This document shows positions 23,639-35,350 of a DNA stretch of 64,000 nucleotides, in pieces (the stretch's first letter is position 1; each line of letters opens with the position of its first letter). Position numbers and translations under genes: made by a program. The notes under the pieces are model-generated. The model ran no database searches. It saw only the letters and a list, made by a program, of their open reading frames with translations, and was not told the DNA's origin. This stretch comes from Agriotes lineatus (taxonomy: Eukaryota > Arthropoda > Insecta > Coleoptera > Elateridae), in contig OW679203.1 in the NCBI GenBank assembly GCA_940337035.1, positions 23,383,495 through 23,447,494 of the forward strand, given 5' to 3'.

Positions 23639-24163
23639 TTAAATCAAGTAAAACAAAGCACGGGTCAAGTGACGAATGAATTGAACGAAGCTTATTTTAA
23701 TCACAACTTTGACACCGGAGGGACGGCCACTACGAACAGGAAGTTCCACGGTTTCAGTCGAAGCTCTGAGATAACATTGTGCAAGAACAACGCACCGTTG
23801 GTACTTTACGTACCACGGTTTTTTGGCGTGGCGTTGGACTTCCATTCCTGATCTGACGTTAACACCTATAAAAGTGGTTAGTAGGTGCCTGTGAAAACTT
23901 TTGTTTAATGGGTGAGCCTTCGTTTTAGTGGGCCGCGTAATAAAACTGCTTGGCGCTGTCGTTGAAATAGTGCCGTGGTGTGCCAATATTATGCTATTCG
24001 AAGCGGATTTAAAGTGAGAGCGTGTCCCAAGCAGATATGCCGGGTGGGTCATCGTTGACCCGTTGTAATGACCCATTCCCAGGTATTGCAAAGCAAGGAT
24101 TCCTCTACGTACTAGTCCTAGGAACGGGGAGACATTTTCCACTGTCTTAATTCGATACTGCAT
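23639..24163 (-). other. Unrecognised 174-codon ORF in a GC-richer patch
   Basis: One of the longest open frames in the window after the K2P exon. The predicted peptide is basic and Ser/Thr/His-rich, without an obvious signal peptide, membrane segment or catalytic motif. The patch (about 23640-24170) is GC-richer than its flanks, so long frames arise more easily by chance, and a plus-strand frame is also open at 23669-23851. I do not recognise it. It may be a fragment of an unlisted transposon or chance. No splice sites or Kozak context argue for a gene. Confidence 0.15.
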
Positions 24164-24750
24164 TGTTGAGCGCTACCGACAGGTACTTTTATGGTGATTT
24201 TAGACTAGAAGTGCAGCATCTCAAGAAACATTGATTTAACGTCGTATATGAATTGCGTCATATGTCGCTAGAATTGTGCCGCCCGCCCAAAGCACGGAAA
24301 CGAAGTAACAGCAGTTGAATTTCGGATTTTGGCTAATTGCACATTAAATTGAATACTAAACCCCAATTTCCGTGGCGCCCGTTTATTTTTCTTATTTCCT
24401 TTAACATAACGAACATTCCAAGTAGGAGCATCTCGCGATAAATTGTGCGAAGTCAAAACCAACCCCCCCCCCCCCACTAAGTTCTTAGCCGGACAACAGC
24501 CTGTGGGGTCACAATTGGGGCGTGCGTTACTTTTCAGAACAGTTAAGGTCTTAATGATCAATTTATATTATTGCCTATACAGCAAATTTGGATATTTTAA
24601 TATCTCCTTGTAACTGAAATCAAGCATTGAATGATCACTTGGTTACCAAATAGCACACAAGGGAGAAACCTGGAAGAATACAAGAAAGAACTATAACGAA
24701 AGGATAGAAAACGGCTGAAGATGAAGAGAATAGCAACCCTTTATATTAAT
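24164..24750. other. Unassigned DNA with a 13-C run (24463-24475)
   Basis: A GC-richer segment containing an uninterrupted run of 13 cytosines at 24463-24475. A minus-strand ORF (24268-24561) reads through the run as poly-Gly, which argues against it being a gene. No other feature was recognised. Confidence 0.4.
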
Positions 24751-24751
24751 A

Positions 24752-24915
24752 CACAGTTTTCCGACTGCTTTTCACCATGTATCAATGGTTCTTCACTATT
24801 TGTCAAATGTAATTGCTATTTGTCAATATTGCCAAGTGTTGATAAGTGGAAAAAGCATTTGAGATAAAGTGAAACACAATCGATATATGGTGAAAAGCAA
24901 CCGGGAAACACTGTA
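24752..24915. mobile_element. About 164-bp inverted-repeat MITE
   Basis: Left end 'cacagttttccgactgcttt' followed by 'tcaccatgtatcaat' is matched in reverse by 'atcgatatatggtgaaaagc' and 'aaccgggaaacactgta'. The inverted repeats are about 35 bp with a few mismatches. The middle contains two shorter 'ctatttgtcaa' repeats. A TA precedes the left end and follows the right end, compatible with a TA-targeting MITE. No coding capacity. Confidence 0.65.
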
Positions 24916-26520
24916 AAAAGATAAAAATCAATTAATTATGTCATTATTGATGCCAGTTGTTCTATCTCACAATGACACGGTCTACTCCCGGAAGCCGTTT
25001 GTTACATGATCATGTATGCCTTCCACATCGGAGGAAAGGATCCTCTCCCGTAGTTTATCCATTTCCAAAATAAATTAGTAATTTTTAACTTCTTCAACCT
25101 TAATGTTTGAGGTGATATTGATTATTCAATCACTAATGACCATAGCACCAATAAGCATTAAAATATAACATCTACGTAGATAAGACAACTTAAAAAGAAC
25201 ATCATATTTATACTAGTACCTTTAAAACGAATAAATCTGGAATCTGGAAATATTCTCATTATTTTGCAAAATATTTCTCTCATATCGTACCTTTCTAAGA
25301 CAATTAAAATGTTTGATTACCAAAAAACCTAATAATTTATGCCCTGTTCACATAGCAATGGTTATGCTTGTAATTTTGAAACTTAACGTAGTCCAGGCGG
25401 AATTCCAATTATTGAATACAATAGATATCTTTAAAAAAAGGCGAAAGCGTCTAGTGAATCTTAATTAATTAAGGCCGGCAGCTAACTGGAAAGCGTTTAT
25501 TCCCACGGTGTTTTTTTGTTATAAGAGCCTCAACTCGATTCTTTTTAAAACAAGACGGAACTAAATTACGCTAATTAGCTTTCCCACAAATGCAATCAAG
25601 CATTATTTGCCAATCTGGAGTATTTCATAAAAGAATTGCGTTTAATTCGAGCTTAAAATTCTGTACATAGATTCAGACCTGACCCAAGCTGGAAGCTACT
25701 TACACTAATTGACACAATATACATTCTTCGGAACTTTGTTTTTAAACTTCTAACAAACTTAAAATGTCTTCCTTATCCTCAATGTTCGCGAGCAAGGAAT
25801 TTTGATCAAGAAAAGTAATGCAAGCAACTCTTTTTTAACTGCCTGAGTAGAAGTTTTGATTCTGTGCTTGCCATTTGATTTATATCTTTGAAAAACACGG
25901 TAAATTTACAAATTGACGCGGCTAAAATAAATGCTGAACTTCAAATTGCTTCCACAATATTTATAGACAATATGGGTAACTATTAGATCAAATCTTGGTA
26001 AAGCTTAAGCAACTGTTTGCACAAGTACAGAAGCTAACAATATCAAACTGGGGAGAATAAGAGTATCAACTCGAAAGAATTGCAGTAGAACTGTTACCTT
26101 CATCGTTATGGGCGAATTAGTTCGCTTAGGGCGATTGTGCTACGGTAATGTTTATTATTTTAGCAAGAAGTTTTGAAATTGTAGACATTACTTGATCTTA
26201 TTTAGTAAATACGGGAAGCAGGTACGTGGGAAGGCAGTCAGCTGCTTTTCAAGTTGCTTTGTATTTATGTAGAGATACAGTGAGCTCAGCTTGAATCGGA
26301 GTAGAAAGTTCAAGTGCGTTTTACGTGTCTCAGTGCTAACAGAAACGTTTGTAAAAACTTCATCTATTTGCACATTTGCTGGTTTCAATAACCGATTATT
26401 AACCTCATTAAAGGTAATTATCATATGTGAATCTCGGAAAATATAGTATATAGAATGTTCTCGTATGTATTCTGGTAAGTGGTGCTACTGCTATTGAGAA
26501 AGTTCTATACCGAATCTAAA
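24916..26520. other. AT-rich DNA with a candidate regulatory block at about 25430-25660
   Basis: Mostly featureless. At 25430-25660 the composition changes and motifs cluster: 'cttaattaattaaggccggc', 'aactggaaagcgtttattcc', 'acgctaattagctttccc' and 'gcgtttaattcgagc'. TTAATTAA and CTAATTAG are homeodomain-type sites. It resembles insect conserved non-coding DNA, but conservation cannot be shown here. The minus-strand ORF at 26188-26424 is not recognisable. Confidence 0.25.
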
Positions 26521-26533
26521 ACAAATAGCTATT

Positions 26534-26653
26534 TATGCAACAAGTGCTAAAAGTCGACGTTTATGCGCGAGACATGAAAATTATGAAACGAAGCCGAAGG
26601 CTGAGTTTCATAACATGTCTCGCGCATAAACGACTTTTAGCACGCGTTGCATA
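26534..26653. repeat. Large near-perfect hairpin with AGCC-GAA-GGCT apex
   Basis: The left arm (26534-26589) and right arm (26605-26653) are reverse complements, apart from one two-base mismatch and two gaps (of 3 and 4 bases). Segments include 'gtgctaaaagtc' with 'gacttttagcac' and 'tttatgcgcgagacatg' with 'catgtctcgcgcataaa'. The 15-nt apex itself folds as AGCC-GAA-GGCT. Just outside, 'tttatctacgacc' (about 26661) recurs inverted as 'ggtcgtagataaa' (about 27079), so the hairpin may be one end of an element spanning about 26534-27095. Further 'gctaaaag'/'cttttagc' words at 26966-27070 support this. Confidence 0.75.
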
Positions 26654-27099
26654 CAATATTTTATCTACGACCCTAATTTTACCGTTATTAATCCATAAAT
26701 ATCGATTTAAGAAAGGTTCGCATCTGCGACGCTTTTAATTTATGTCATAATGAATAGTAGGCCTGCGCCGCGGTGGCGATTGTTTGGCCACGCCCGTGCT
26801 GTCAAGGTGAGTTACGAAATGTAATTATTGATACTCCACATATGACTGTATTCATTACATAACGCTTTAATTATTTCAAAAACGCTTTACCTGTAACGCA
26901 AGAAGCTACTAGAATAGCTTTACAACTTCACTTGCAGTTCGAAATTGTAGTTTTGAACCTCGCTTCACTTTTAGCACATGTGCTAAAAGTAAACAGCTGA
27001 TTTCTTTAAACACGGTAAACTATAAAACGTCACTTTTAGTGAAACAAGCTAGCGCTAAAAGGCCTACTTTTAGTAGTGGTCGTAGATAAACATATTTAA

Positions 27100-27725
27100 T
27101 TAAAATTTACAGCTGAAGCTATAAAAAGTGTTCAAGTACTCAATAGCTATAAATAAGGTTATTTTTGAACAGTTAAAGAAGTATTATATTGCACTGGATC
27201 ACAACGCGTGAACAATCTTTATTTACTTGTTAATGAGCTATTATTTTTTATTATTAATTTGTCACACGTTGTGCCGCCATAGATGTGTTAATGTCCACGT
27301 TACCAGGTTGCAGCGCCTTAAATCTGGTATTTACCTTCAGATATCGTCAGCTTAATCTGTTTTTAACTTATATTTTTATCTTATGAAATAAAAATTGCCT
27401 TTTCATGTATAGAAAATCAGCAACTTGGTGTTCTAATTTTTTATCATTCCCATAAGACAATATAACTTATGTCAGCTATATGTCAAACAACTTTGAAATG
27501 ACAAATACCAGATCGTTGCAATACTACATAACAATATTAAAACAGTAAGTAATTCTTTTATAGATAATTTACCTTTTTGTAGTATTTATTTCCTTTTCTA
27601 GTTATGACTTTAATACTAAAATCACCCACCTGTCACTTTATCAGCACAACGTTCAGGAAGTCAACCAAACTGCTCCTCTCCGCCTACCAATCGACTCTCT
27701 CAAGCACCTTCCCGCAATGCATGAC
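27100..27725. other. AT-rich DNA, no supported feature
   Basis: Only short stretches of low complexity. Nothing recognised on either strand. Confidence 0.35.
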
Positions 27726-27728
27726 CCC

Positions 27729-28343
27729 ACGGGTCCACGCCAATTGAGCACCAAGCTCTCGATGTAATAAATGTAGACCGGCGAACTGAGCACCAGGCAG
27801 ATCAGGTACCTTTTCAAAGCGACCCTTTGAGACAGGCGAATTCAGCACTTTGACCTCTGTCCACTTTGTAATGTTTATCTTTTTATTTCAATTTATAATT
27901 ATTATTAGCACACAATTCAAATTTTAACGATATCATTAAAAACCAATTTGTAACTCGTTTGGTATTGGGAAACCTCATCATCAAAGTTATATTTTTCTCC
28001 GAAACACATCTATTATTTGCGATAAATAAAATAATATAAATTATGATTTTTCTGAATATACACTGCAATGTAATAACATAATTATTGCTAATAAATTTTT
28101 TAAAGAAAAGGCCTACTACGACTTTTTGATTTTTATTTGGCCGAGAAAGATAACTGTTTGCATTAATTCAGCACCTGATAACTTGTTAGTTTGTTAATGA
28201 ACAAACTAGTAATACAGTGCGCAATTGGCTAATCTAAAGTGCTCAATTGGTCGGTCTCCGTTTGGTCCTTGGTGCTCAATTGGTGTGTCCGGCAATGGTA
28301 TACATTTTTACCTGGAGTAGTAAAGTGCTCAATTGGTGCCCGT
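27729..28343. mobile_element. Probable DNA element with terminal and subterminal GTGCTCAATTGG iterons
   Basis: The right end holds four direct copies of GTGCTCAATTGG or close variants (starts 28217, 28239, 28272 and 28325). The left end holds the same word inverted, CCAATTGAGCAC at 27740-27751, with weaker copies at about 27782-27793 and 27836-27848. The outermost words extend the symmetry: left 'acgggtccacgccaattgag', right 'ctcaattggtgcccgt'. Inverted ends with repeated subterminal motifs are the usual layout of transposase-binding sites in non-autonomous DNA transposons. No transposase is inside and no target duplication could be fixed, because a hAT element sits just beyond the right end. 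Confidence 0.55.
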
Positions 28344-28357
28344 CCGACTCCACGAAC

Positions 28358-28886
28358 TAGTGATGGGAAGTTTCGATACTTTTGAGGACTCGTTCATTCC
28401 AATCCCATTCCGCAAGTGAATGTGAATGTGCATTTCAGACACCCGGAGTCCTCGGTCATTCCGGACCCGGAACGAACAACGCGAGTATCTTTGTTTTGGT
28501 GAGTGGTCACGCAGTCGGTAATTCAGTATGTTTGTATGTCTCAGACATCAATTGGGCACATAAAAAGCCGCCAAAAGCCATAAATCACTGATAACTGATA
28601 AAAAAGCATGCAAGTTCGGCCGTATCATGTGTTGCCTGTCGACGTCGAGCCTTTAAAACGAACACCATCATCATTTGCTGTTCCCCATCAACACATTGTA
28701 TTGTATACTGTATTGAAATGGATTGAATAACGGAATTCCAAAGGAATGAATGTCCGCGAGGATTGAAGCCTCGCGACCTTTTCGTTCCTCGGAACGATTC
28801 CGGACCGAAACTTGGACTGGATCCAAATCGATCCTGCCCCGGATTCGATCCTTTGTATCGAATCCGACCGGATCGACACATCGCTA
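28358..28886. mobile_element. 529-bp non-autonomous hAT element with 8-bp target duplication
   Basis: The direct repeat CCACGAAC flanks the element at 28350-28357 and 28887-28894. The ends are short inverted repeats: left 'tagtgatgggaag', right '...gacacatcgcta' (reverse complement TAGCGATGTG). The interior is GC-rich, with several inverted 'ggattcgatcc'/'ggatcgaatcc'-like words. Overlapping short ORFs on both strands are shadows of this GC-rich non-coding element. It lies about 15 bp beyond the iteron element at 27729-28343. Confidence 0.78.
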
Positions 28887-28894
28887 CCACGAAC

Positions 28895-30280
28895 AGACCA
28901 GACGTCCCAATCGTCCAAAATCAGCAACTCAACATTTCCCACAGTAAGCAGCCAACAGCCCAAATCTGCATACACCTACTTGCAATACTGCATCTGCCAA
29001 CCTCCAGGAATATGCTTCTTTAACCGATGATCCCCCTCTGGAGCTCTCCCTTAGTGCCACACAGCTTGATGTCATCCAATTTGATTAATGTATTATGTCA
29101 AATGGAATTTCCCAATAAATTTGACTTATTATTCTTCTCCAATAATTCACCGTTTTAGATTAATTCTGCTAGCCATTCGTTTTTACCACATACTTGTAAT
29201 CTTCATTAGTTTTATGTCTTTAATTATTCTTCGTATTTTTAAATTTCCATTTTACTTCACCACGTAGATTTTATTACTACTCTTCTTATTTTATCCAAAC
29301 ATTTTTATAATTAAACCGGATTATTTTTTATAGTTTAATCACACCAAATTATTTTTCTACACCTTCAAAATTTGCTATTTCTGAATAATCAAAACAAATT
29401 ACTTAACGATTTAAATTTTCCCCCTTATACACTCTAGTCTTATCATATTTGATTTAAGCATACTAAATTTCTAATTTAGTTCAATCCAGTGTTTGTCATT
29501 CCCTTCAAGCCCAAATTGATAAAATATCTTATTTTCGAATATATCTGTTTTTAAATAACCTTTTTCCAGTCAATTATAAATTCTCTTTTACTTTATAATT
29601 GCATATTAACCATTCAAATTTCCAATTTATATTTGACTAGAATTGTTTTCACGCATTGTAATCCCTTATTATTTTCTAAAATTGATTCTAACACACACAG
29701 GAGTGTATATCCTTACAATATATAAGAAGAATACGTAAGAATGTTTGGATGGGTAAAAAATGAGAATTAGTTTGTGGCTGCTTTTATACGTAAGTAAATA
29801 AAATGTGAAGTTAACTAACAAAACTAATTTGGTATTCCAAACTTGTGCAAGTGCAAATTGGTAGAAACAACTATGATAACTCTAACTCGTCTGTATTGAT
29901 AGAGAACCCAAATTCACACCTTAAAAAAATGAGCTTTTAACTGCTTGTTTGACAGTCTGCAAGGGATTAAGTTGTTTGTAAGGCTCTAGGATCACGGATG
30001 TTGATGTTTTTTTAGTATTATGAATCCCGTGGGCTTTTACAAAGCCTACTACAAAGTTCTAGGAAAATAATATCATTTCGTAGCAATTACAAACACCATC
30101 ATAAGTATCTCTAGTCAAAAGATTAGGTACCTATAAATTAGCTATTAATGTACTAAAACCACATACCTCAGATTTAGAACGCCGTGTTTAAAGCTTGGAA
30201 CGTAGCACTATTTTTAAAATACGTAAGTAAATATTAAGATTATAACATTCTGATTTTATAAGTTTGCGATTTTACAACTC
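28895..30280. other. AT-rich DNA, no supported feature
   Basis: Very AT-rich from 29050 onward, with a pyrimidine-biased plus strand ('attattcttctcc', 'tttccattttacttcacc'). No exon, RNA gene or element end was recognised. Confidence 0.4.
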
Positions 30281-30289
30281 CCCAGTTTC

Positions 30290-30560
30290 TTTTGAGGCAC
30301 TATCTTTCAACACTGTCACTTTCACAACGCCAGCAATTCTTTGCAAAAGAATTAATTAGCTGAACGATAGTGGCGGCGTGTGTTGCATCTTAAGCTTCCG
30401 TATTGAAGTTCTAAATTAAGATTAATTAATGCCACTTTGACAGCATTCCTATAATCATTATTAAATTAAATCCTTAGTCGCACGCTGTAGATTACATCTA
30501 TCCCTGCTAATTGTATTCGTAGCAATTCGAACTCGTTGCCAGTTATAATACTTAATTGTC
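30290..30560. promoter_or_regulatory. Candidate conserved non-coding block
   Basis: A compositionally distinct 270-bp block with 'gaattaattagctgaacg', 'agattaattaatgccac', 'ataatcattattaaattaaa' and 'gctaattgtattcg', plus a non-AT-rich 'gatagtggcggcgtgtgttg'. No ORF or repeat explains it. It resembles homeodomain-site clusters of insect enhancers. Tentative, by texture only. Confidence 0.22.
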
Positions 30561-31379
30561 TTTTGATTGTTCAAGTAAACTTCCACCACTGCCAAACTTG
30601 GACAGGGGATTATTCATCGCATTAAGGATCCCGGTATTGATATAAATTTGTGCACGAAATTGAGCAGAACAGAACTGGATTCGCATCTATTGCAGTTATG
30701 AAATGCAATGGTGTGTGGAGAAGACCTAGAGATTGCAAGGCATGTCAATAGGAATACAATTTGGCCAAAAGTAGTCCTGTTCTGGGTTTTTGATTACTGG
30801 AAGAGGGTGAACCAAGTATATGAGCACTTGGGTGATACTTCTAGAGCAAATCTGTTTGGTTGTTTTATATCAGCCATCCGACTATTTCATTGAAATTGAG
30901 AATAAAGACACAGGTCATATAATCAAAGCGATTGCAGAATATTCACACAGGATATCGCATCTCGTCTTGTCCTCAAAGTTGACCTTCAACAGGTTTGGTC
31001 AGCAAGTAAACCCATCCCATTTACAACTGCTGGACAGTACGTATTAGTACGGCAAGTCGTAGTTCATCTAGTGGCAGTCTTGTACAGAATCTTAACATTT
31101 TTTAGCGATGTCTTGTATCCATTGTGACGCATCTATTCAGCATTGGCGTGTGGATTTCTCGACTAATTATAGCATGGATTTGGGACCCCCAAAAATTTAT
31201 ACAGAGTTTTACCTCGCGAAATCTGCGGTCTGTTTGTTAATACAAGTAACACAGATATGTTCTACAGCATTACCCTTGCAACTACATATGGCACAACGTA
31301 CTGATGTGTGGAGTTCTTTCATAAAATGTAGCGATCATAAGGGTGTAAGTCAGCAAATAGTGAGAAACTAACAAAAGAG
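30561..31379. other. Unassigned DNA with short plus-strand ORFs
   Basis: Plus-strand ORFs at 30708-30893, 30820-31047 and 31108-31371 (61-87 codons) overlap or abut. None has a domain I can name. This could be the decayed 5' part of the LINE-derived sequence that begins at 31380. Confidence 0.25.
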
Positions 31380-34213
31380 AAGCACGCTTTTAATAACGAA
31401 CTAAAGAAATTGATAAAGCATACGGTAACTATCTTCACGACCAGAATGATAAAAATACTGCAAACAGTGAGTACCAGTGCTTCAGGCGAGTTATCCCATA
31501 TTTAGAAAACAAATTATAAAGACACTAAGGTTGATGAAAAATTAAAAGCGGCGGGAGATCATCACATTCTACTGAAGATACTAAAGAGAGAAGAAATACC
31601 GTTAATAAAAGGGTTCTCAACCTGTTTCTGCCTGTCCCCCTTGAGGGTGTTGCCCCCTCAATTTATTTTCTCATAAACTTCTCTTCACTAGCTACACATC
31701 TAGAATCTAGGTGTGTAAAACTTAATTCTATAAAGATGATGAAGAGAATGACATTCTACCGGAGAACTAAAGGGAGAATGAATATCATTAACGGAACAGG
31801 TCTCAACCCTTTTTTTCACTGGCACATCATTACGTGTCCCTTAAAGTATTGTTCACTACTTGGACCACTAGCCTCTACCAACACCTCAACAGTATATGCA
31901 AGAATGTATCTGTGGGCCCTAGTCCTATAAAGGTGTAGAAGAGAATGGTATTCTACCGAAGATAGTAGAGAGAGAAAAGCTATCGTTAATAAGGTAGCCT
32001 TCAAACGTCTTCTCAATGTGGGCCCATTAATATTTTGCTCCTTCTTGCTTCATTTATCTTCACTAGCACACCAGTCCTATGTCTAGAAGATACTAAAGGT
32101 AGAAGGGATATCGTTAATAAATGAGCTTTCAACTATTTTTACCTGTTGCTCCCAGTTTGAGGGTTTACGAAATCAGTGAATCTCTCGAAGACCTGATCAT
32201 ATCATGTCCAATCCTCTTCACCAGCAGAATATTCAGAAAGGATGTGTAGGCTCTAATCCTAGTATAAATATGCAGAAAATAATGATATCCTATATAATAT
32301 AGATACTAAAAGAAAAAGGAATATCGTTGTTAAAGTACTCCTCAATCTGTTTTTCCTGCCCCCCTTGAGAGTCTACTAGATCTGTGGGGCCTTTCACTAA
32401 CTTTCTTATTGATATGTCAACTGCTCTTCACTAGCAGTATATCCGGAATATAGATATATGTAAACTTTGCTTATTACTGTGACTACTATCTTTCACTAGC
32501 ACATCGAGTAGTGTATATCCAGAAAGTGTGTGTGTGTGGATCAATGAGTCTTATAGAGGTGCATACGGAAATGAACCACTAGCACACCAGCAGTATATGT
32601 AAAGGTAAGAGAAGTATTGATAACAAAGGAGCTTTCAACTATTTTGTGTTGGGTGTCGAAGGCTTGATCAATACTGCGTCTATTTTTCTTCACCAGCAGC
32701 ATATTCAGAATAGATGTGTAGGCCGTAGTCCTAGTATAGATATGCAAAAAATATTGACATACTATATGATATACTGAAGGAAGAAGGAATATCCTTCATT
32801 AAGGAGTTCTCAACCTGTTTTTCCCTGTCCTTGAGAGTCTACTCGACCAGTGGGCCCCTCAGTAACCTGCAGATTGCTATGCCCACTTCTCTTCAATAGC
32901 AGTATATCCAGAATGTATGTACATGTACACCTTAGTTCTAGAAAGATGCAGAAAATGATATTCCACCAGAAATGCTAGTGGGGGAAAAACTTTTTTTGAC
33001 TGGCTCCTTGAGAGTCTACCGCATTAGCGTGTCCCCCTCAGAGTTTTCCTCATTACTGCGATCATTATCCTGCACTAGTACATCAAGAATATATCCAGAA
33101 GGTATGTGGGGGACATAAGTCTTATAAAGGTGCAGGTGCAGATGGAATTCTACCGGAGATAATGAAGAGAGAAGGATTATCGTTTTTTCGAGACCTTATT
33201 GAAATTCTATAACATCAGTCTGACGTTCTCAATGCCCATCTCACTACTGGGGCTACTTCTCTTCACTAGCACACCAGGAGTACATAGAGAAGATACGAAA
33301 GGTGAAAGAAATATCGTTAATAAAGGAGCTCTCGTAATTTTTTCCTACTCCTCCCCGTGAAAATGTACGGCATCAGTCTTGCTTATTACTGTATTCGTTT
33401 GTCTTCACCAGCAGCATATTCAAAAGTTATGGATAGGGTTCTAGTACAAAGCTGCAGGAAGGAATAACATACTTAAGGAATGAGGAATATCGTTAGTAGA
33501 TCAGGATATTCAGAATTTATGTTGAGATGGTATTCTACAACAGATACGAATGCCTTAAGAGTTTAGCTTATTACTGTATCCACTCCTCTTCACCAGCAGT
33601 ATATCCATAAGATATGTTCAAGCTCTGCTGCTGTAAAGGTGCAGAAGATATTTAACTTTATTCGGAGATACTAAAGGAATCAGGATTAACGTTAATAAAC
33701 AATGTTTTCACCTTTTTCTCTGGTTGCCCCTTTGAAAGTCACTACATTAGTGTGGCTCCTCACAATCTTGATCACTACTTTTTTACTTCTCGTCATGAGC
33801 AGTATATCCAGAACTTATATATAGGTCCTAGTCTTACAAAAGAGCAGGAAATAATGAAATTCTACAGGAGATACTTAAAGGAGAAGCAATATCGGCAATA
33901 ATGGTCTCCCAACCTTTTTTTGCGTCTTTGAGAGTCTTTTATATCAGCGTCAGCGTAAAAATGTTGCTCATTACTATTCCCACTGCTCTACACTAGCAGT
34001 ATACTAAAAGGGTATAAGCTGGCCTTAGTCCTATTAAAATGACATTCTACCGAAGATAGTGAAGGGATGTGGAAACCGTTAATAAAGAAGCTTTCAACAT
34101 TTTGCTTCTTATGGAACCCTTCAGAGTTTACTAGATTATTGTGGCCCCGTAAATATCTTCCTCATTACTGTGTCAACTCTTCTTCATCAGCAGTATAATA
34201 TCTCCAGAGGGTA
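31380..34213 (+). repeat. Degenerate tandem array carrying a LINE RT fragment in each unit
   Basis: Units of about 185-205 bp (some truncated) recur. Each contains a version of 'attctaccggagatactaaa', then 'gaatatcgttaataaaggag', a polypyrimidine stretch, 'cccttgagagtctac', 'ttactgtgtccactcttcttc' and 'agcagtatatccagaa'. At 33127-33180 the first part translates as 'AGADGILPEIMKREG', the conserved opening of a LINE reverse-transcriptase domain (G.DGI..E.LK..G). The leading segment 31380-31560 also reads as LINE-like. The array resumes at 38943-39160 after a 4.7-kb insertion. Confidence 0.75.
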
Positions 34214-35350
34214 TACAGTGTGTTCAAGATAAGGAGGGCCAGTATGGGGATCTCGGTAATGGTAAGAGATACAAACTGGAAAGAAAGTTGCGCAATTACA
34301 GGACTAAAAAATGACATTTAGAAATTCTTGATATGATTTTTCGTTTTTGAATTATCTCAAAAAAAACCGAATTTTTGGATTTTATTTTTTATTATTTTCT
34401 GGCGTTAATATTAAAGTTAGAGCGAAACTGATTAAACTTCTTTATAGCAACCTTTAGTGGAATTAATGATTACGTTATCAATTTTTTTATCCGACGTTTC
34501 GTCTTCGAGAAACCATCATAAACTTCATTTTTTTAAATACGGTCCTGGTTTTTTGATGCGAAATTTGTAAAGCCCTTGTTACTCTGAATTCAACAATGTG
34601 CCACGTATTATGGTTTAGTTAGGTTTCGAGCTTTTTTCTGATCATCATCAGAAAAATTTTTAGATACGGACCTGCATTTCTCATAATTTTGTAAAAATAA
34701 GTTCATACAGTAAGTTAGGCTTTTTACATGCCGTTAAAATATTAAAATGCACATCATAATGTCATAATTCTGATACATTAATTTAATATCCAACCAATAA
34801 CTATTAACAAAAAACAAAAAAGAAATGAACAAAAGATAGACAGAAAGAATAACAAAACGAACATCGAAACCATTTAATAGGTATTACATTTACAGAAGGT
34901 TGTTACGTGTAATTTTACATTTAGGTGCAGTCAAGAATTGATATGTATGATTTTTGCTTAAATACATTCAGATGTAGTTAGATTGACCTGTAGTTCCTAG
35001 GTGTAGATTTGGTTGCATACTCACTTTTGCATTTTTGGATGATTTTGGAAAACCTTGAAAATTCTAGGGGATTATAATACAATTTTCAAAATACATTGTT
35101 AGTACGATTTCCGGCGGCCATTTTATGAGACTGATTTGGTGAGATTAGTTCCTTTTGGGGCTGCATGTGATTTTGGGATACTTCACTTTTGTGGATCAAG
35201 TAATTTCCAAAAATTATCGGTAGATTTTGTGATCAGCCCTAAGAAATATTGAGTTATATTGCTGAAATAAAGCCAGTTATATTGGGATGATTAGGTATTT
35301 CTGGAATCCACTTACAGGCCATCCAACAGCTCTGGTATGTTATTTTGTGC

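Noticed and set aside
28585..29030. Several overlapping ORFs of 65-101 codons on both strands
   Set aside because: They fall in the GC-rich non-coding hAT element and its flank; overlapping frames on both strands indicate composition, not coding.
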